From CAYPGT01 sp964512985 (GTDB taxonomy: Bacteria; Cyanobacteriota; Vampirovibrionia; LMEP-6097): 64,000 bases of DNA. Under the pieces are notes generated by a model, which worked only from the letters and a program-made list of their open reading frames with translations, had not been told where the DNA came from and searched no databases. Shown piece after piece: positions 8,320-17,108 of this stretch (position 1 is its first letter; every line of letters starts with the position of its first letter). Where the stretch lies: assembly GCA_964512985.1 (NCBI GenBank), contig CAZELI010000002.1, positions 1 to 64,000 on the forward strand. Reading direction: 5' to 3'. A program made the translations under genes and the position numbers.

Positions 8320-9651
8320 GTGAAGATATTGCTTATAGGATCAGGCTCAAAAGAACATGCCATTATATGGAAGCTTTTAGCATCTGAGAAATATCGCGAT
8401 TTAGAGATTATTGTTGCACCTGGTAATCTTGCTTTAAGCAGGATTGCAGAATGTCTTGATACTGATATTAATGATGTTGATAAACTTTTAGAGATTGCTA
8501 TTGCTAGAAACATTAACCTGACCATTGTGGGTGAAAGTAGATTATACGCTAAGGGTATCGTTGATAGATTTAGAGAAGCAGGTAAGTTGATCGTTGGTCC
8601 AACTCAAGCTGCAGCTCAGCTTGAATCTTCTAATTATTTTGCTAAAGATTTGATGTATCGCCATAATATTTCCTGTCCACGTTTTGTTTGTTTTGATAAT
8701 TTAAACTTAGCGCTGGCCTTCTTGAATTCAGTTAAGTTCCCTCTCAAGATCCGCTTAGATAAACAGTTTACTACAGAGGATTCTATGGTTATTGCTACTG
8801 ATTTTAAGGAGGCACGAAGAATTCTTAAGGACATGTTTAAACAAAAATTCCTTTCACGTGATTTAACTAGTGTTGTTATTGAAGAGTGTATTGAGGGACA
8901 TGAGTTTACTATTAATACTATCTGTGATGGTCAGAGAGCTTTAATGCTTCCTCCTGTTCAAGCTTATAGAAACTATAATGAAATTGCTGATGGTTATTAT
9001 GATCTGGGAGCTTATGCTCCGACTCCGATATTAACAGATACTCTGATGAAACGTATTCGTCATGAGATTATTAACCCTACTATTGAAGCTATGAAAGCGA
9101 GTAGTACAGAATTACACGATAGTGCTTTTACAGGAATTTTAGCTTTTGATTTAGTGTTGGATGTCAATGATGCCCTCAAACCAAAGCTACTACAGTATCG
9201 TACTACTATGGCTGATTCAGATGCACAAGTTATATTGCCACTATTTGATGAAGATTTATATGAAGTTCTCTCATCATCAGCGAATGCAGATTTAAGTTTT
9301 TATAAAGATGGTTTTCATAAATTTTTAGGATCAGCACTTGCTGTGAATATAATTGCCGGAGATAGCTATGCTGGTATCCCAGGACATATCTACAATCTAG
9401 AAATACTAGAAAAAATCAATGAACGATTAGAAGAGAAATATGGTTCTCTCAATGGTGTTCCTTTAGTGTTCTATGGACTCACTGGTAAGCGAGACAAAGA
9501 TTCTCAAGGTATGGAGTCAGAAGTATTCGGAGCAACCGCAGTCGCCGAGAATCTTCTAGATGCACAAATACTAGCCTATAAGCTCGCAGACACGATCTCA
9601 GTCCCCTCGAAATGCTACGAGCGTAATATTGGTGATCAAGGTATGGTTTAA
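8320..9651 (+). CDS. Divergent PurD-like ATP-grasp protein (phosphoribosylamine-glycine ligase family)
   Basis: A 443-residue protein aligned by eye along the whole length of PurD (GARS), which ligates glycine to phosphoribosylamine in purine synthesis. The N-domain (KILLIGSGSKEHAIIWK), the GPTQAAAQLESSNYFAKD segment and VIEECIEGHEFT are recognisable. However the family glycine-rich GPNTGGMG loop is replaced by a sequence around EIADGYYDLGAYAPTP, and the metal-binding EFNARFGDPE block reads LLQYRTTMADSDAQ. The second metal ligands are therefore not conserved and catalysis is doubtful. The GTG at 8320 is chosen because residue 1 then fits the PurD N-terminus; the longer frame runs back into a repeat element. 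It may be a paralogue with a changed function. Confidence 0.75.
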   Translation: MKILLIGSGSKEHAIIWKLLASEKYRDLEIIVAPGNLALSRIAECLDTDINDVDKLLEIAIARNINLTIVGESRLYAKGIVDRFREAGKLIVGPTQAAAQLESSNYFAKDLMYRHNISCPRFVCFDNLNLALAFLNSVKFPLKIRLDKQFTTEDSMVIATDFKEARRILKDMFKQKFLSRDLTSVVIEECIEGHEFTINTICDGQRALMLPPVQAYRNYNEIADGYYDLGAYAPTPILTDTLMKRIRHEIINPTIEAMKASSTELHDSAFTGILAFDLVLDVNDALKPKLLQYRTTMADSDAQVILPLFDEDLYEVLSSSANADLSFYKDGFHKFLGSALAVNIIAGDSYAGIPGHIYNLEILEKINERLEEKYGSLNGVPLVFYGLTGKRDKDSQGMESEVFGATAVAENLLDAQILAYKLADTISVPSKCYERNIGDQGMV

Positions 9652-9653
9652 GT

Positions 9654-10265
9654 TTAGCCTTTAGTGAACTCGTTCAATTCTTTACGTCTTGATTTCTCTT
9701 CACCAACTTCTGAGTTCCAATGTTGTTCTTCAACTCTTAACTCACCCATCAATGCTCTTGCTTGATACAAGAGTTGTCTGAGACCGTCTTGCTCAATCGG
9801 TAAAGGAGCACCATCGGCATCAAATTGTTGAAAATCTGTTATACCTTTCTGCATTGCACCAGTTAAGCCAGAGTATGCAGGTGTTATTCTAACTGCAGTA
9901 GCTGGATTTGTTTGTGGATGATTTAAGTAACCTTCATATGCAACTTTATTGATAGAGCCATCGGTATTGAATAGACCTTGTATTGGTGCACCATTACCAT
10001 CTAGAGGTGCGACTACACCTGGACTAGTCTCCTTCCAGCCAAAGCGTGAATCCATTACCGGTGTATCTCCATAAACTGAAGCTACTTCACCTAATAAGCC
10101 ATCTAAATGTTGGTCACTGTATATATTACCTGTATCTGTACCACCTAGTATAGATTCTTGTAATCTATTCTCTAAGAGTGCGATTATTTGTTGTTGTCTA
10201 TCAATCTGTGATCTAATGATCGATAGTCTGATTGTGGGGTTGCGCCCATCTATTCCTGATCCCAT
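9654..10265 (-). CDS. Small helical protein, Q-x-W tail family, member 1
   Basis: A 203-residue protein of unknown function. Its N-terminus (RSQIDRQQQIIALLENRLQ, then ESILG) and C-terminus (LLYQARALMGELRVEEQ followed by HWN and a charged tail ending KELNEFTKG) are nearly the same as those of the protein at 37396-37818 and resemble the protein at 42814-43092. The middle, residues about 50-145, is family-member specific and rich in Gly, Pro and Asp. It is predicted helical or coiled-coil at both ends, with no signal peptide or membrane segment. A good Shine-Dalgarno (AAGGAG) precedes the ATG, suggesting strong translation. It converges on the purD-like gene with 2 nt between them. Confidence 0.8.
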   Translation of the reverse strand: MGSGIDGRNPTIRLSIIRSQIDRQQQIIALLENRLQESILGGTDTGNIYSDQHLDGLLGEVASVYGDTPVMDSRFGWKETSPGVVAPLDGNGAPIQGLFNTDGSINKVAYEGYLNHPQTNPATAVRITPAYSGLTGAMQKGITDFQQFDADGAPLPIEQDGLRQLLYQARALMGELRVEEQHWNSEVGEEKSRRKELNEFTKG

Positions 10266-10495
10266 GGTATTCTCCTTTATTTTTGTTAATTGGCCTTAAG
10301 TTGCTTTTTAATGAGCCTACTCTTGGCTTTAACTACTGCTAAGCATTTGGGTAAACGCTATAAGCAAATCTCTCGAGCTCTATTTAGTATCGGTTTATGG
10401 GTACTAAATCTGAACTAGAGATATCTATGCAAATCCAAGTTAAGTCTTGGTTAAGTCAGATAAATATGTTCTCATTTTGCTATCATTAGGAGGCC

Positions 10496-11338
10496 ATGAA
10501 AGAACTAATTAATCTTGTTAACCTTGAAACCCAAAGACTTGCAAGTGAATTCTTTAACCGAAGCTTAAACAAGAATCATTTGGCAAGAGCTTATCTCTTA
10601 ACTGGTAGAGCTTTAAAAGACAAGTTAGAGCTGATTAAGCAAGTTAATCTAGTGTTGAATTGTCAAGCTCCAAGCCCCCCTTGCATGCAGTGTCAGAACT
10701 GTAGATGGATTAACGCTGATACTCATCCACGTACACCATTATTATTAAAGCCACTGGAAGAAAAATCTGACGAAGAGGATAGACCAAGGCGCAAACAGAT
10801 TATAAAAATGGAACAAGCTTTAGAGCTTTTAGCTGAATTGTCGCAGAGTTCTGAATATTTTCGTATTGTTATCATTGAAGATGCTAGTTTGAAGACTCTC
10901 AAGCCTGATTCAGCAACTGTTCTATTAAAAACTATAGAAGAAGCTAAACCTAATACAATGTTTATGCTTCTCTCGGAGTCTAAGGATGCTGTTCTCTCTA
11001 CTATAGTGAGTCGTTCTCAGGTAGTGGGTTTTAATAATACTGAGACAACTAAAGAGTATCAAGAATTAACATATGAGATTTATGATGACCTGAAACAATG
11101 GTTGGCGACTGGATCTTCTAAATCCCAGTTAGAACAAATTATTAAAGCGGAAAAATTAGCTGAAGCTGATGATTCATATTTAGTAGAAATGCTTAGTTTG
11201 TTACAGAATGAATATGCTAATAATAATGATTTAAACTCTGCAAAGTTGATCTTAGAATTGGAGACTGCCATCGCTGATATCCGTAACTTTGTGAGAAAGA
11301 AGGCCGTCTTAGCACCGTTATTAAAACAATTAGCGTAA
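10496..11338 (+). CDS. holB: DNA polymerase III delta' subunit
   Basis: Clamp-loader subunit of the replicative polymerase. The 280-residue protein has the AAA+ fold of the family with a four-cysteine zinc-binding module (C-x8-C-x2-C-x2-C around CMQCQNCRW). As in delta', the Walker A position lacks a P-loop (LTGRALKDK). The block VIIEDASLKTLKPDSATVLL and the sensor-1-like LLSESKDAVLSTIVSRSQ fit HolB. The ATG is preceded by AGGAGG. The gene converges on argC with an overlap of a few bases. Confidence 0.87.
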   Translation: MKELINLVNLETQRLASEFFNRSLNKNHLARAYLLTGRALKDKLELIKQVNLVLNCQAPSPPCMQCQNCRWINADTHPRTPLLLKPLEEKSDEEDRPRRKQIIKMEQALELLAELSQSSEYFRIVIIEDASLKTLKPDSATVLLKTIEEAKPNTMFMLLSESKDAVLSTIVSRSQVVGFNNTETTKEYQELTYEIYDDLKQWLATGSSKSQLEQIIKAEKLAEADDSYLVEMLSLLQNEYANNNDLNSAKLILELETAIADIRNFVRKKAVLAPLLKQLA

Positions 11339-12391
11339 ACCAGTTTCTTCAGCTAGACCAAACAATAAATTCATATTCTGTACTGCCTGTGAGGCAGCGC
11401 CTTTCATAAGGTTGTCTATGGCACAAACAATAGTTGCACGCTTGAGGCGAGGATCGTACTTCACTTGCAAGAAAGCTTGATTGGTTTCTACTGCCCATTT
11501 GGTTCGTGGATAGATATCTGGAGCTAGTACTGTAACAAATTGCTCATTAGCATAACGGTTCTCATAGATCTCTCTGAGTTTCGTTTCGCTTAGATCTTCC
11601 GTAAAGCTTATATATGAAGTAGTAAGTAAACCTACCGTCATAGGAATGAGGTGCGGAGAGAAGCTTAGCTGTATTTTAGTAGATGCTAGTTCTGAGAAAA
11701 ACACTTCTAGTTCAGGTCCATGTCTATGACTATTAGCTAATTTATATGGTGAACATGATTCATTTAGTTCTGAAAACAGTAATTCTGTAGAGGCTTGACG
11801 CCCTGCACCGCTGACACCAGATTTGCCATCAATGATTATAGAATCTAAATTAATTATGCTTGAATATTTTTCAAGCAAAGGTGCTAGAGCTAATATCGCT
11901 GAACTAGTGTAACAGCCTGGGTTACCAATAACTGCTGGTCTTTTTAGTTTTTTGATTTCGGAGCGTCTAAATTCTACTAAACCATAAACAGCATGTGTAT
12001 TTAATTCATGATCACTGCGCTTAAAGCCATACCACTGTTCATATATAGTAAGATCCCTAAATCTATAATCAGCACTAAGATCTATGAGGCTAATACCTCG
12101 CTCAATTAATGAGGGAGCATATTTATGGCAAATACCATTAGGTGTGGCAAAAAATATTAAATCAATTTGTTTTGAGTTTAATGACCCTAGGTATTGATCA
12201 TTAGCATCTATACATTCTAAATCTATAAGTTTGTTATATTGGGGATAGATTGTGGAAAATTTCTTTCCAGCGTATTGTTGAGATCCCAGGAAAATGATCT
12301 CGATATTGGGATGTTTAACAAGTATTGCAGCTAAAGTAGCACCAGTGTAGCCCGTGCTGCCCAATATACCAACTTTAAATTTTTGAGACAT
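11330..12391 (-). CDS. argC: N-acetyl-gamma-glutamyl-phosphate reductase
   Basis: NADPH-dependent third step of arginine synthesis. It has 353 residues, the usual length of the long-type enzyme. The N-terminal dinucleotide motif GSTGYTGATL is present, and the catalytic cysteine lies in GNPGCYTSS at residue 160. The substrate-binding stretch KSGVSGAGR is followed by SHRHGPELE. No other arg gene is adjacent, so the pathway is dispersed. A TAAGAT box sits 8 nt before the ATG. Confidence 0.95.
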   Translation of the reverse strand: MSQKFKVGILGSTGYTGATLAAILVKHPNIEIIFLGSQQYAGKKFSTIYPQYNKLIDLECIDANDQYLGSLNSKQIDLIFFATPNGICHKYAPSLIERGISLIDLSADYRFRDLTIYEQWYGFKRSDHELNTHAVYGLVEFRRSEIKKLKRPAVIGNPGCYTSSAILALAPLLEKYSSIINLDSIIIDGKSGVSGAGRQASTELLFSELNESCSPYKLANSHRHGPELEVFFSELASTKIQLSFSPHLIPMTVGLLTTSYISFTEDLSETKLREIYENRYANEQFVTVLAPDIYPRTKWAVETNQAFLQVKYDPRLKRATIVCAIDNLMKGAASQAVQNMNLLFGLAEETGLR

Positions 12392-12453
12392 TAGTTAACA
12401 TCTTACATTATGTATGATTTAATATAAGGAGGAAGCCTTAGGCTTGTATTGAC

Positions 12454-14106
12454 GTGCATAAAACATTAAAAAAGATAAGTTCGATTCTCTTGTGCCTTTT
12501 GGTATTTAGCTTGCCTAGTTTGGCTAGCGAAAAAGATATCAAAGTCAAAGACGTTATTTTTAGAGATACAACTTTAACTATCAGCCATGACTCTTTCGGT
12601 GATGTTCAGTTTAAGCGTAGGATTTATGAGAACCCACCACGTTTAGTTTTTGATTTGATTAATGCTCATATGGGTCAGAGAAGTTTTGTTTTTGATTTAC
12701 CTAGGGGTAATGATGTAACCAAAGTAAGAGTTGCTCAGTTTGATGATAATACAGTACGTGTAGTAAGTGAGGCTAGAACGGTTACAGCTCTTGAGAAGAT
12801 TAGTATAGAAAACATTGGGCAGAATTTATTTTTTAAATTCCATGTAAATGATGTCGAGATTCAAGATTTAAGTTTTCTTGATGGTGATATAAGAATCACT
12901 GCTAACGGACCTATAGTACCGCGTACAATACTATTGGATAATCCAGAACGATTAGTATTGGATTTGATCGGAGCTAAGCTCAAGAGTGAGGCTCAGGCAC
13001 AGAAGTTTACAAATGGGACCGAGGTTATTAGAGTTGCTAAGTTTGATGATTCTATTGTAAGGATTGTTTTTACTGGTACTAAAACTCATAAGCGTGAAGT
13101 GCGTATTAGTAACAATGAAAGGCAATTAATAGTATTAGGTAGCGAAAGAAGTGAAGTTAAAGCAGAAACTAATCCTAATAAAATACCTAATAAAGTATTA
13201 GGTCTAAAAATTATTAAAGCTACTAAAGATGAATCTATCTATGCCGTAGAATCAGTTAGAAAGCTTGATTATAAATTCTTGAAACTACATAATCCAGAAC
13301 GATTATTAGTAGATCTTATTGGAGTTAATTTTGATGAATCTTTGGCTTCTATTCAGTTACCACCGACCGCTCAAGTAGAGAATGTAAGATTAGGACTTGC
13401 GACTTTAGGTAGCCCTGTTACTAGAATAGTTTTTGATCTTAAGAGTAAGAATCTATTAGAAGAGTTTAAAGAAGGTGAAGGTGGTAAAACACTTTTGATA
13501 AGAATGTTAGGTGCTGGAACCGATAAAGTCGAGGCTCTAAGCGATATAGAAGCTGCTCAGAAAAGCCTAGGAAGTTCTGTCGTAATAGATGCTGGACATG
13601 GAGGCTATGACCATGGTGCAATCTATGGAGGGCATAATGAGAAGGATGTTACTCTGAGTTTATCTCAGAAGGTCGCAGGTTATTTAGAAGCTGCTGGGAT
13701 TAAATCCTATCTAGTTAGAAATGATGATAGATTCGTTTCTTTAGCAGAAAGAGTGGAGGTCTCTAATTCCATCGACCCAAAGTTGTTTGTCTCTATTCAC
13801 GTAAATGCTTTAGCAACTAATCCTAATATGGAAGGTTTGCAGACTTATTATTACTCTCCCTCGGGATTAGAATTAGGAAACGTTATTCATAAACAATTAT
13901 TGAAGGATGTTGGTATGCCAGACCAAAGAGTACGTAAGGCAGGCTTCTGGGTTATTAAACATGCTGAAGCTCCTTCTGTTTTACTTGAACTGGGTTTTAT
14001 GACCAATGTTGAAGAGCGTAAAAAATTAACCAGGGATAGTTATCAGAATGATTTAGCTAAAGCAGTAGCGAGAGGAATTATTAACTACTTGGAGGGAGCA
14101 AAGTAA
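12454..14106 (+). CDS. amiC: N-acetylmuramoyl-L-alanine amidase with AMIN repeats
   Basis: Periplasmic zinc amidase that cuts the stem peptide from peptidoglycan. It has 550 residues: an N-terminal signal peptide (SSILLCLLVFSLPSLASE), then three AMIN-type beta-rich repeats (about residues 30-350; the motifs PRLVFDLI, ERLVLDLIG and ERLLVDLIG mark each). The Amidase_3 catalytic domain runs from about residue 375. Zinc ligands and catalytic residues are visible in DAGHGGYDHGA, GHNEKDV, SIHVNA and LLELGF. Multi-AMIN amidases are typical of cyanobacterial-type cell-division amidases. The start is GTG, with a purine-rich stretch too far upstream to be a usual Shine-Dalgarno. murI follows after 15 nt, probably cotranscribed. 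Confidence 0.93.
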   Translation: MHKTLKKISSILLCLLVFSLPSLASEKDIKVKDVIFRDTTLTISHDSFGDVQFKRRIYENPPRLVFDLINAHMGQRSFVFDLPRGNDVTKVRVAQFDDNTVRVVSEARTVTALEKISIENIGQNLFFKFHVNDVEIQDLSFLDGDIRITANGPIVPRTILLDNPERLVLDLIGAKLKSEAQAQKFTNGTEVIRVAKFDDSIVRIVFTGTKTHKREVRISNNERQLIVLGSERSEVKAETNPNKIPNKVLGLKIIKATKDESIYAVESVRKLDYKFLKLHNPERLLVDLIGVNFDESLASIQLPPTAQVENVRLGLATLGSPVTRIVFDLKSKNLLEEFKEGEGGKTLLIRMLGAGTDKVEALSDIEAAQKSLGSSVVIDAGHGGYDHGAIYGGHNEKDVTLSLSQKVAGYLEAAGIKSYLVRNDDRFVSLAERVEVSNSIDPKLFVSIHVNALATNPNMEGLQTYYYSPSGLELGNVIHKQLLKDVGMPDQRVRKAGFWVIKHAEAPSVLLELGFMTNVEERKKLTRDSYQNDLAKAVARGIINYLEGAK

Positions 14107-14121
14107 TTTGCTCAGGCTAAA

Positions 14122-14868
14122 ATGAGGCTCGGTTTCTATGATTCAGGCTTGGGTGGTTTGTCTGTATTAAAAGAGTTTGTTGCTAAGTTTGGTACTAAAT
14201 ATTCATATAGTTATTTTGGAGATTCTGCACGTGCACCTTATGGTGACAAAAGTCCAGAACAATTAAAAAGTTATGTTTTTGAGATTGCTGAATATATGCA
14301 AGCTGATGATGTAGATATATTAATATCCGCTTGCAACACTAGCTCTATGTATCTTGATGAGATTGATTTAAGTGATTTTAGTTTTCAAATTATTAGTTTG
14401 AGAAATGTAATGGATAAGTATTTTGCTGATAATGCTCATAAATATAAGAATAAGCAAGTAGCATTAATGGCAACCAATGCAACTATCGATTCTGGGCGTT
14501 ATAAGAATTGGCCCGTAAATATTTATCCTGTTAAATGTCCGACTATAGTTCCATTATTAGAAGATACTAAGTTAGAAGCTGCTAAAGTCGAATGGCAAAA
14601 ATATCTAAAAGAACTACCAGAAGATGTCAAGGACATTATTATTGGTTGTACGCATTTTTCTTTCTTAAACTCAACAGCAACTTCTAATTATAATTTTATT
14701 GATCCAGCAGATATAGTGCTAGAGCAATTTTCAAGTTCTATCTTTAATGATGGAATGATTAACTATGTTAAAGATCAAACTAAACTAGAGCTTGATATTA
14801 AAATTAATTTTACTAAAGGCTCTGAAGAATATTTAAACTTGGCTACTGAACTTTTAGGTCTGAACTAG
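14122..14868 (+). CDS. murI: Glutamate racemase
   Basis: Supplies D-glutamate for peptidoglycan. The 248-residue protein has the family signature GFYDSGLGGLSVL at the N-terminus. The two catalytic cysteines lie in SACNTSS and GCTHFSFL. It follows the amidase gene in the same direction, which makes a peptidoglycan pair. The 3' end overlaps the convergent exported-protein gene by 26 nt. Confidence 0.93.
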   Translation: MRLGFYDSGLGGLSVLKEFVAKFGTKYSYSYFGDSARAPYGDKSPEQLKSYVFEIAEYMQADDVDILISACNTSSMYLDEIDLSDFSFQIISLRNVMDKYFADNAHKYKNKQVALMATNATIDSGRYKNWPVNIYPVKCPTIVPLLEDTKLEAAKVEWQKYLKELPEDVKDIIIGCTHFSFLNSTATSNYNFIDPADIVLEQFSSSIFNDGMINYVKDQTKLELDIKINFTKGSEEYLNLATELLGLN

Positions 14869-15337
14869 TGAAAGGATTAAGTCTGTCATTGATTGACAGC
14901 AGCATCTTCCCCAATATAGATCTTAGTTCTGGATCAATTATATATTGGTTAGGATCTGCTTTAAACGCTTCTCTCAGTTCTTCAAAAGATGGTTTAGTAC
15001 TTAAGATCTCATAAGAACGTAATAGATCTAGTCCAACAATTAATCCGGAATTATTGAAATTAAAGGGATTAACTTTTAAACCTAAATTCAGTGGTCCAAA
15101 CTTTCTATTTAAGGAAGCTAGTTTCCTGCGAGTTTTTTTATTAGGGCTGTAGTTAGCAGTAAAGCTTTCTTTAGTTAAAACTCGCTCTGTTTGATTTAAA
15201 ATTAATTTGGTCTCTATAGTTTCCTCGGAGGGAATGCTAATAATCTCTAAGGGTGTAGAACCTTCTTCTGTCGCTAAAACCGCTTGTGGACTGCTTAATA
15301 GCCATATTAAAATAAAGATATACGGGAACTTACCCAT
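14843..15337 (-). CDS. Exported protein of unknown function
   Basis: A 164-residue protein with a clear signal peptide (FPYIFILIWLLSSPQAVLA, probable cleavage after ATA or LA-T near residue 23) and a hydrophilic remainder with no recognised domain. A TATAAA box lies 6 nt before the ATG, supporting this start and a leaderless transcript. It converges with murI. I see no motif that allows a function. Confidence 0.7.
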   Translation of the reverse strand: MGKFPYIFILIWLLSSPQAVLATEEGSTPLEIISIPSEETIETKLILNQTERVLTKESFTANYSPNKKTRRKLASLNRKFGPLNLGLKVNPFNFNNSGLIVGLDLLRSYEILSTKPSFEELREAFKADPNQYIIDPELRSILGKMLLSINDRLNPFTSSDLKVQ

Positions 15338-15379
15338 ACCCTCTTTATACCCATATAGGATTAAGGGTGGATTATAGGC

Positions 15380-16753
15380 TTAGATTACTCTAGAAGCCGC
15401 TGCTGAACTAGAAGAAATATGTACCTTTTCTAATGCTTCTTGCTCTAGATCTCGCTCTCTATAAAAGCCTTCTAAAAGCTGTTCCTTAATAGCACAAACC
15501 TTGTTTTTATCACAAATTATAGTATTATTGCCGCCAAGCCCAGCACCACTAATAGATGAACCATAAACCCCAGCTAGATTATTAGCAGCATATTGTAATT
15601 GATCATTAGCAATAGTGCTTGCTAAGTAGATTCCAGAATGAGATGAAATAGGTTCTTGAGGGTTGAATTTATAATTTAGTTGCTTGGCTTTATCAATAGC
15701 TTGCCAGCTTTGAGTCTTGTTGTTGTAACAATAATTAGCTTCAGCTTGGTGAGATAGATTGAGATGTTTACCTATAGCTTGAATATCTAAATGCTGCTTT
15801 AATTCTTTAACGCGGGCACCTTCCGCAAGTCCATATAATGCAAGTCCCCGTAATGATTTATCTTCTATATCTTCAAGTATTTTAAATAATTCAGCTTCAG
15901 TAAACTTATATAAAAGATCTCCAAGGAATTCACAATCATATTTATGAGAAAGTTCATTGATCTTTTTATAGGCTTTGATATTGTCATTAGCAGCTTGAAA
16001 CTCAGGCAGGCTCTTGTCAGCGTTAATAAAACTAGGAGCACTGATGATTGCTAAGTCATCTGGCATTGCTCTGTATTCAACTTTTACTTGTGGAAAGAGT
16101 TTAATAAAACTAAACTGATCTTTCTTGCAGAGTAATTGTGCGCTTTGATCTCCGAGCCCGGAACTGAATCCACGAGCGTTTTCCACTTCTTGGCAGAGGG
16201 GGATAAGTTCTGTTGACTGCGACTGTTGATTAATTTCAAGTAAGGCTATTGCTGTACTAAGCATTAAAGCGTGTGATGAACTTAAACCGCCTGCTGCTGG
16301 TAAATCACTAGTGTATACAAGAACCATTCCTTGATTAGTTTTGGTTAGTTTTTGGTAGAGTGTAGCTGGATAAAATGCCCATGAAGATTTATTAATTTGA
16401 TGGAGTTCATCTAATGAGAGTTCAAAGTTTTCAAAGTTTTCACTTAGATTAACAAGTATCAATTTATTCTCATTAATTGTTTGCGCGGCTAAATAAATAT
16501 CTCTATCGCCTAGAGTATAAAGTAGATCATTATTGATGTAATCGGCATGCTTACTGAGACTGATGCGTCCGGGGCATCTGGTGATAATGGTGTTTCTATT
16601 GGGATCTAATTGTGGATGTTCAAGAATTTGCTTGATTCTGGAAATCTTATGAGTGACTATATGTGGATCAGAATATTGAGCTTGAATTGAAGTAATAAAA
16701 GGACTCTTAGTGTCGTTAAGCTGTGATAAAAGCTGGGATTTGGTATAAATCAA
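15380..16753 (-). CDS. GHMP kinase, galactokinase-like
   Basis: Sugar kinase of the GHMP superfamily. It has 457 residues, an N-terminal segment with CPGRISLSKHADYINNDLL that matches the galactokinase substrate motif (GRvNLiGEHtDYn), the ATP-binding motif LPAAGGLSSSHAL, and a late SISGAGLGGNNTII that fits the third GHMP motif. The substrate is uncertain: the galactokinase signature is diverged (Ser-Lys-His-Ala-Asp). The predicted start is TTG, 1 nt after the stop of the upstream MshEN-like gene, so the two form one unit. No galactose pathway gene is adjacent. Confidence 0.8.
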   Translation of the reverse strand: MIYTKSQLLSQLNDTKSPFITSIQAQYSDPHIVTHKISRIKQILEHPQLDPNRNTIITRCPGRISLSKHADYINNDLLYTLGDRDIYLAAQTINENKLILVNLSENFENFELSLDELHQINKSSWAFYPATLYQKLTKTNQGMVLVYTSDLPAAGGLSSSHALMLSTAIALLEINQQSQSTELIPLCQEVENARGFSSGLGDQSAQLLCKKDQFSFIKLFPQVKVEYRAMPDDLAIISAPSFINADKSLPEFQAANDNIKAYKKINELSHKYDCEFLGDLLYKFTEAELFKILEDIEDKSLRGLALYGLAEGARVKELKQHLDIQAIGKHLNLSHQAEANYCYNNKTQSWQAIDKAKQLNYKFNPQEPISSHSGIYLASTIANDQLQYAANNLAGVYGSSISGAGLGGNNTIICDKNKVCAIKEQLLEGFYRERDLEQEALEKVHISSSSAAASRVI

Positions 16754-16754
16754 C

Positions 16755-16973
16755 TTAACTTTGCATTGATTGAATTTTGATTGCTTCTATAAGATCATTA
16801 GGTTCTATGCAACCTTCTTCTAATAAAATTCTTCCGATAGGATATTTTTCATCTGCTGCTTGTTTTGCTTGGATGTCTAAAGCTTTTTGTAGATTTTCTT
16901 CTGTTAGTGCGCCTAATTGGATTAAAATTTCTCCAAGTCTATATTTCTTCTTCTCTTGTTGTTCGCCAGTCAT
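16755..16973 (-). CDS. Stand-alone MshEN / GspE N-domain-like protein
   Basis: A 72-residue protein made of two copies of a half-domain, RLGEILIQLGALTEENLQ and PIGRILLEEGCIEPNDL, each followed by an ALxxQ-type helix end. This pattern is that of the N-domain of type II secretion/pilus ATPases (GspE/PilB/MshE), some of which bind cyclic di-GMP. Here it is not attached to an ATPase. A TATAAT box lies 7 nt before the ATG. It forms a two-gene unit with the GHMP kinase. Whether nucleotide binding is kept cannot be told from sequence alone. Confidence 0.72.
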   Translation of the reverse strand: MTGEQQEKKKYRLGEILIQLGALTEENLQKALDIQAKQAADEKYPIGRILLEEGCIEPNDLIEAIKIQSMQS

Positions 16974-17018
16974 AATTTCTATTATATTCCCAGTTTTTTT
17001 TGTTTCTATCTAAAAGAT

Positions 17019-17106
17019 GCTGTAGCGGCACCTAAAAGCACTAAAGCTTAAGGCTGCTTGGTTTCCCATCTGACCTGGTTCGCTGGCTTTTACCACCAGC
17101 TACAGC
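17019..17106 (-). ncRNA. ffs: Small signal recognition particle RNA (4.5S type)
   Basis: On the minus strand the segment starts and ends with complementary octamers GCTGTAGC and GCTACAGC. It contains the conserved SRP domain IV: CCAGGTCAG, a GG-GAAA-CC capped tetraloop and AAGCAGCC, the same arrangement as the bacterial 4.5S RNA apical hairpin with symmetric and asymmetric loops. The length of about 88 nt fits the short bacterial form lacking the Alu domain. It lies 2 nt downstream of atpC and may be cotranscribed or have its own promoter within atpC. Confidence 0.9.
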
Positions 17107-17108
17107 AC

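Noticed and set aside
10385..10440. Short inverted repeat TTTAGTA...TACTAAA between the 9.65-kb gene and holB
   Set aside because: Seven-base arms with a loose loop in AT-rich DNA; not distinguishable from chance.
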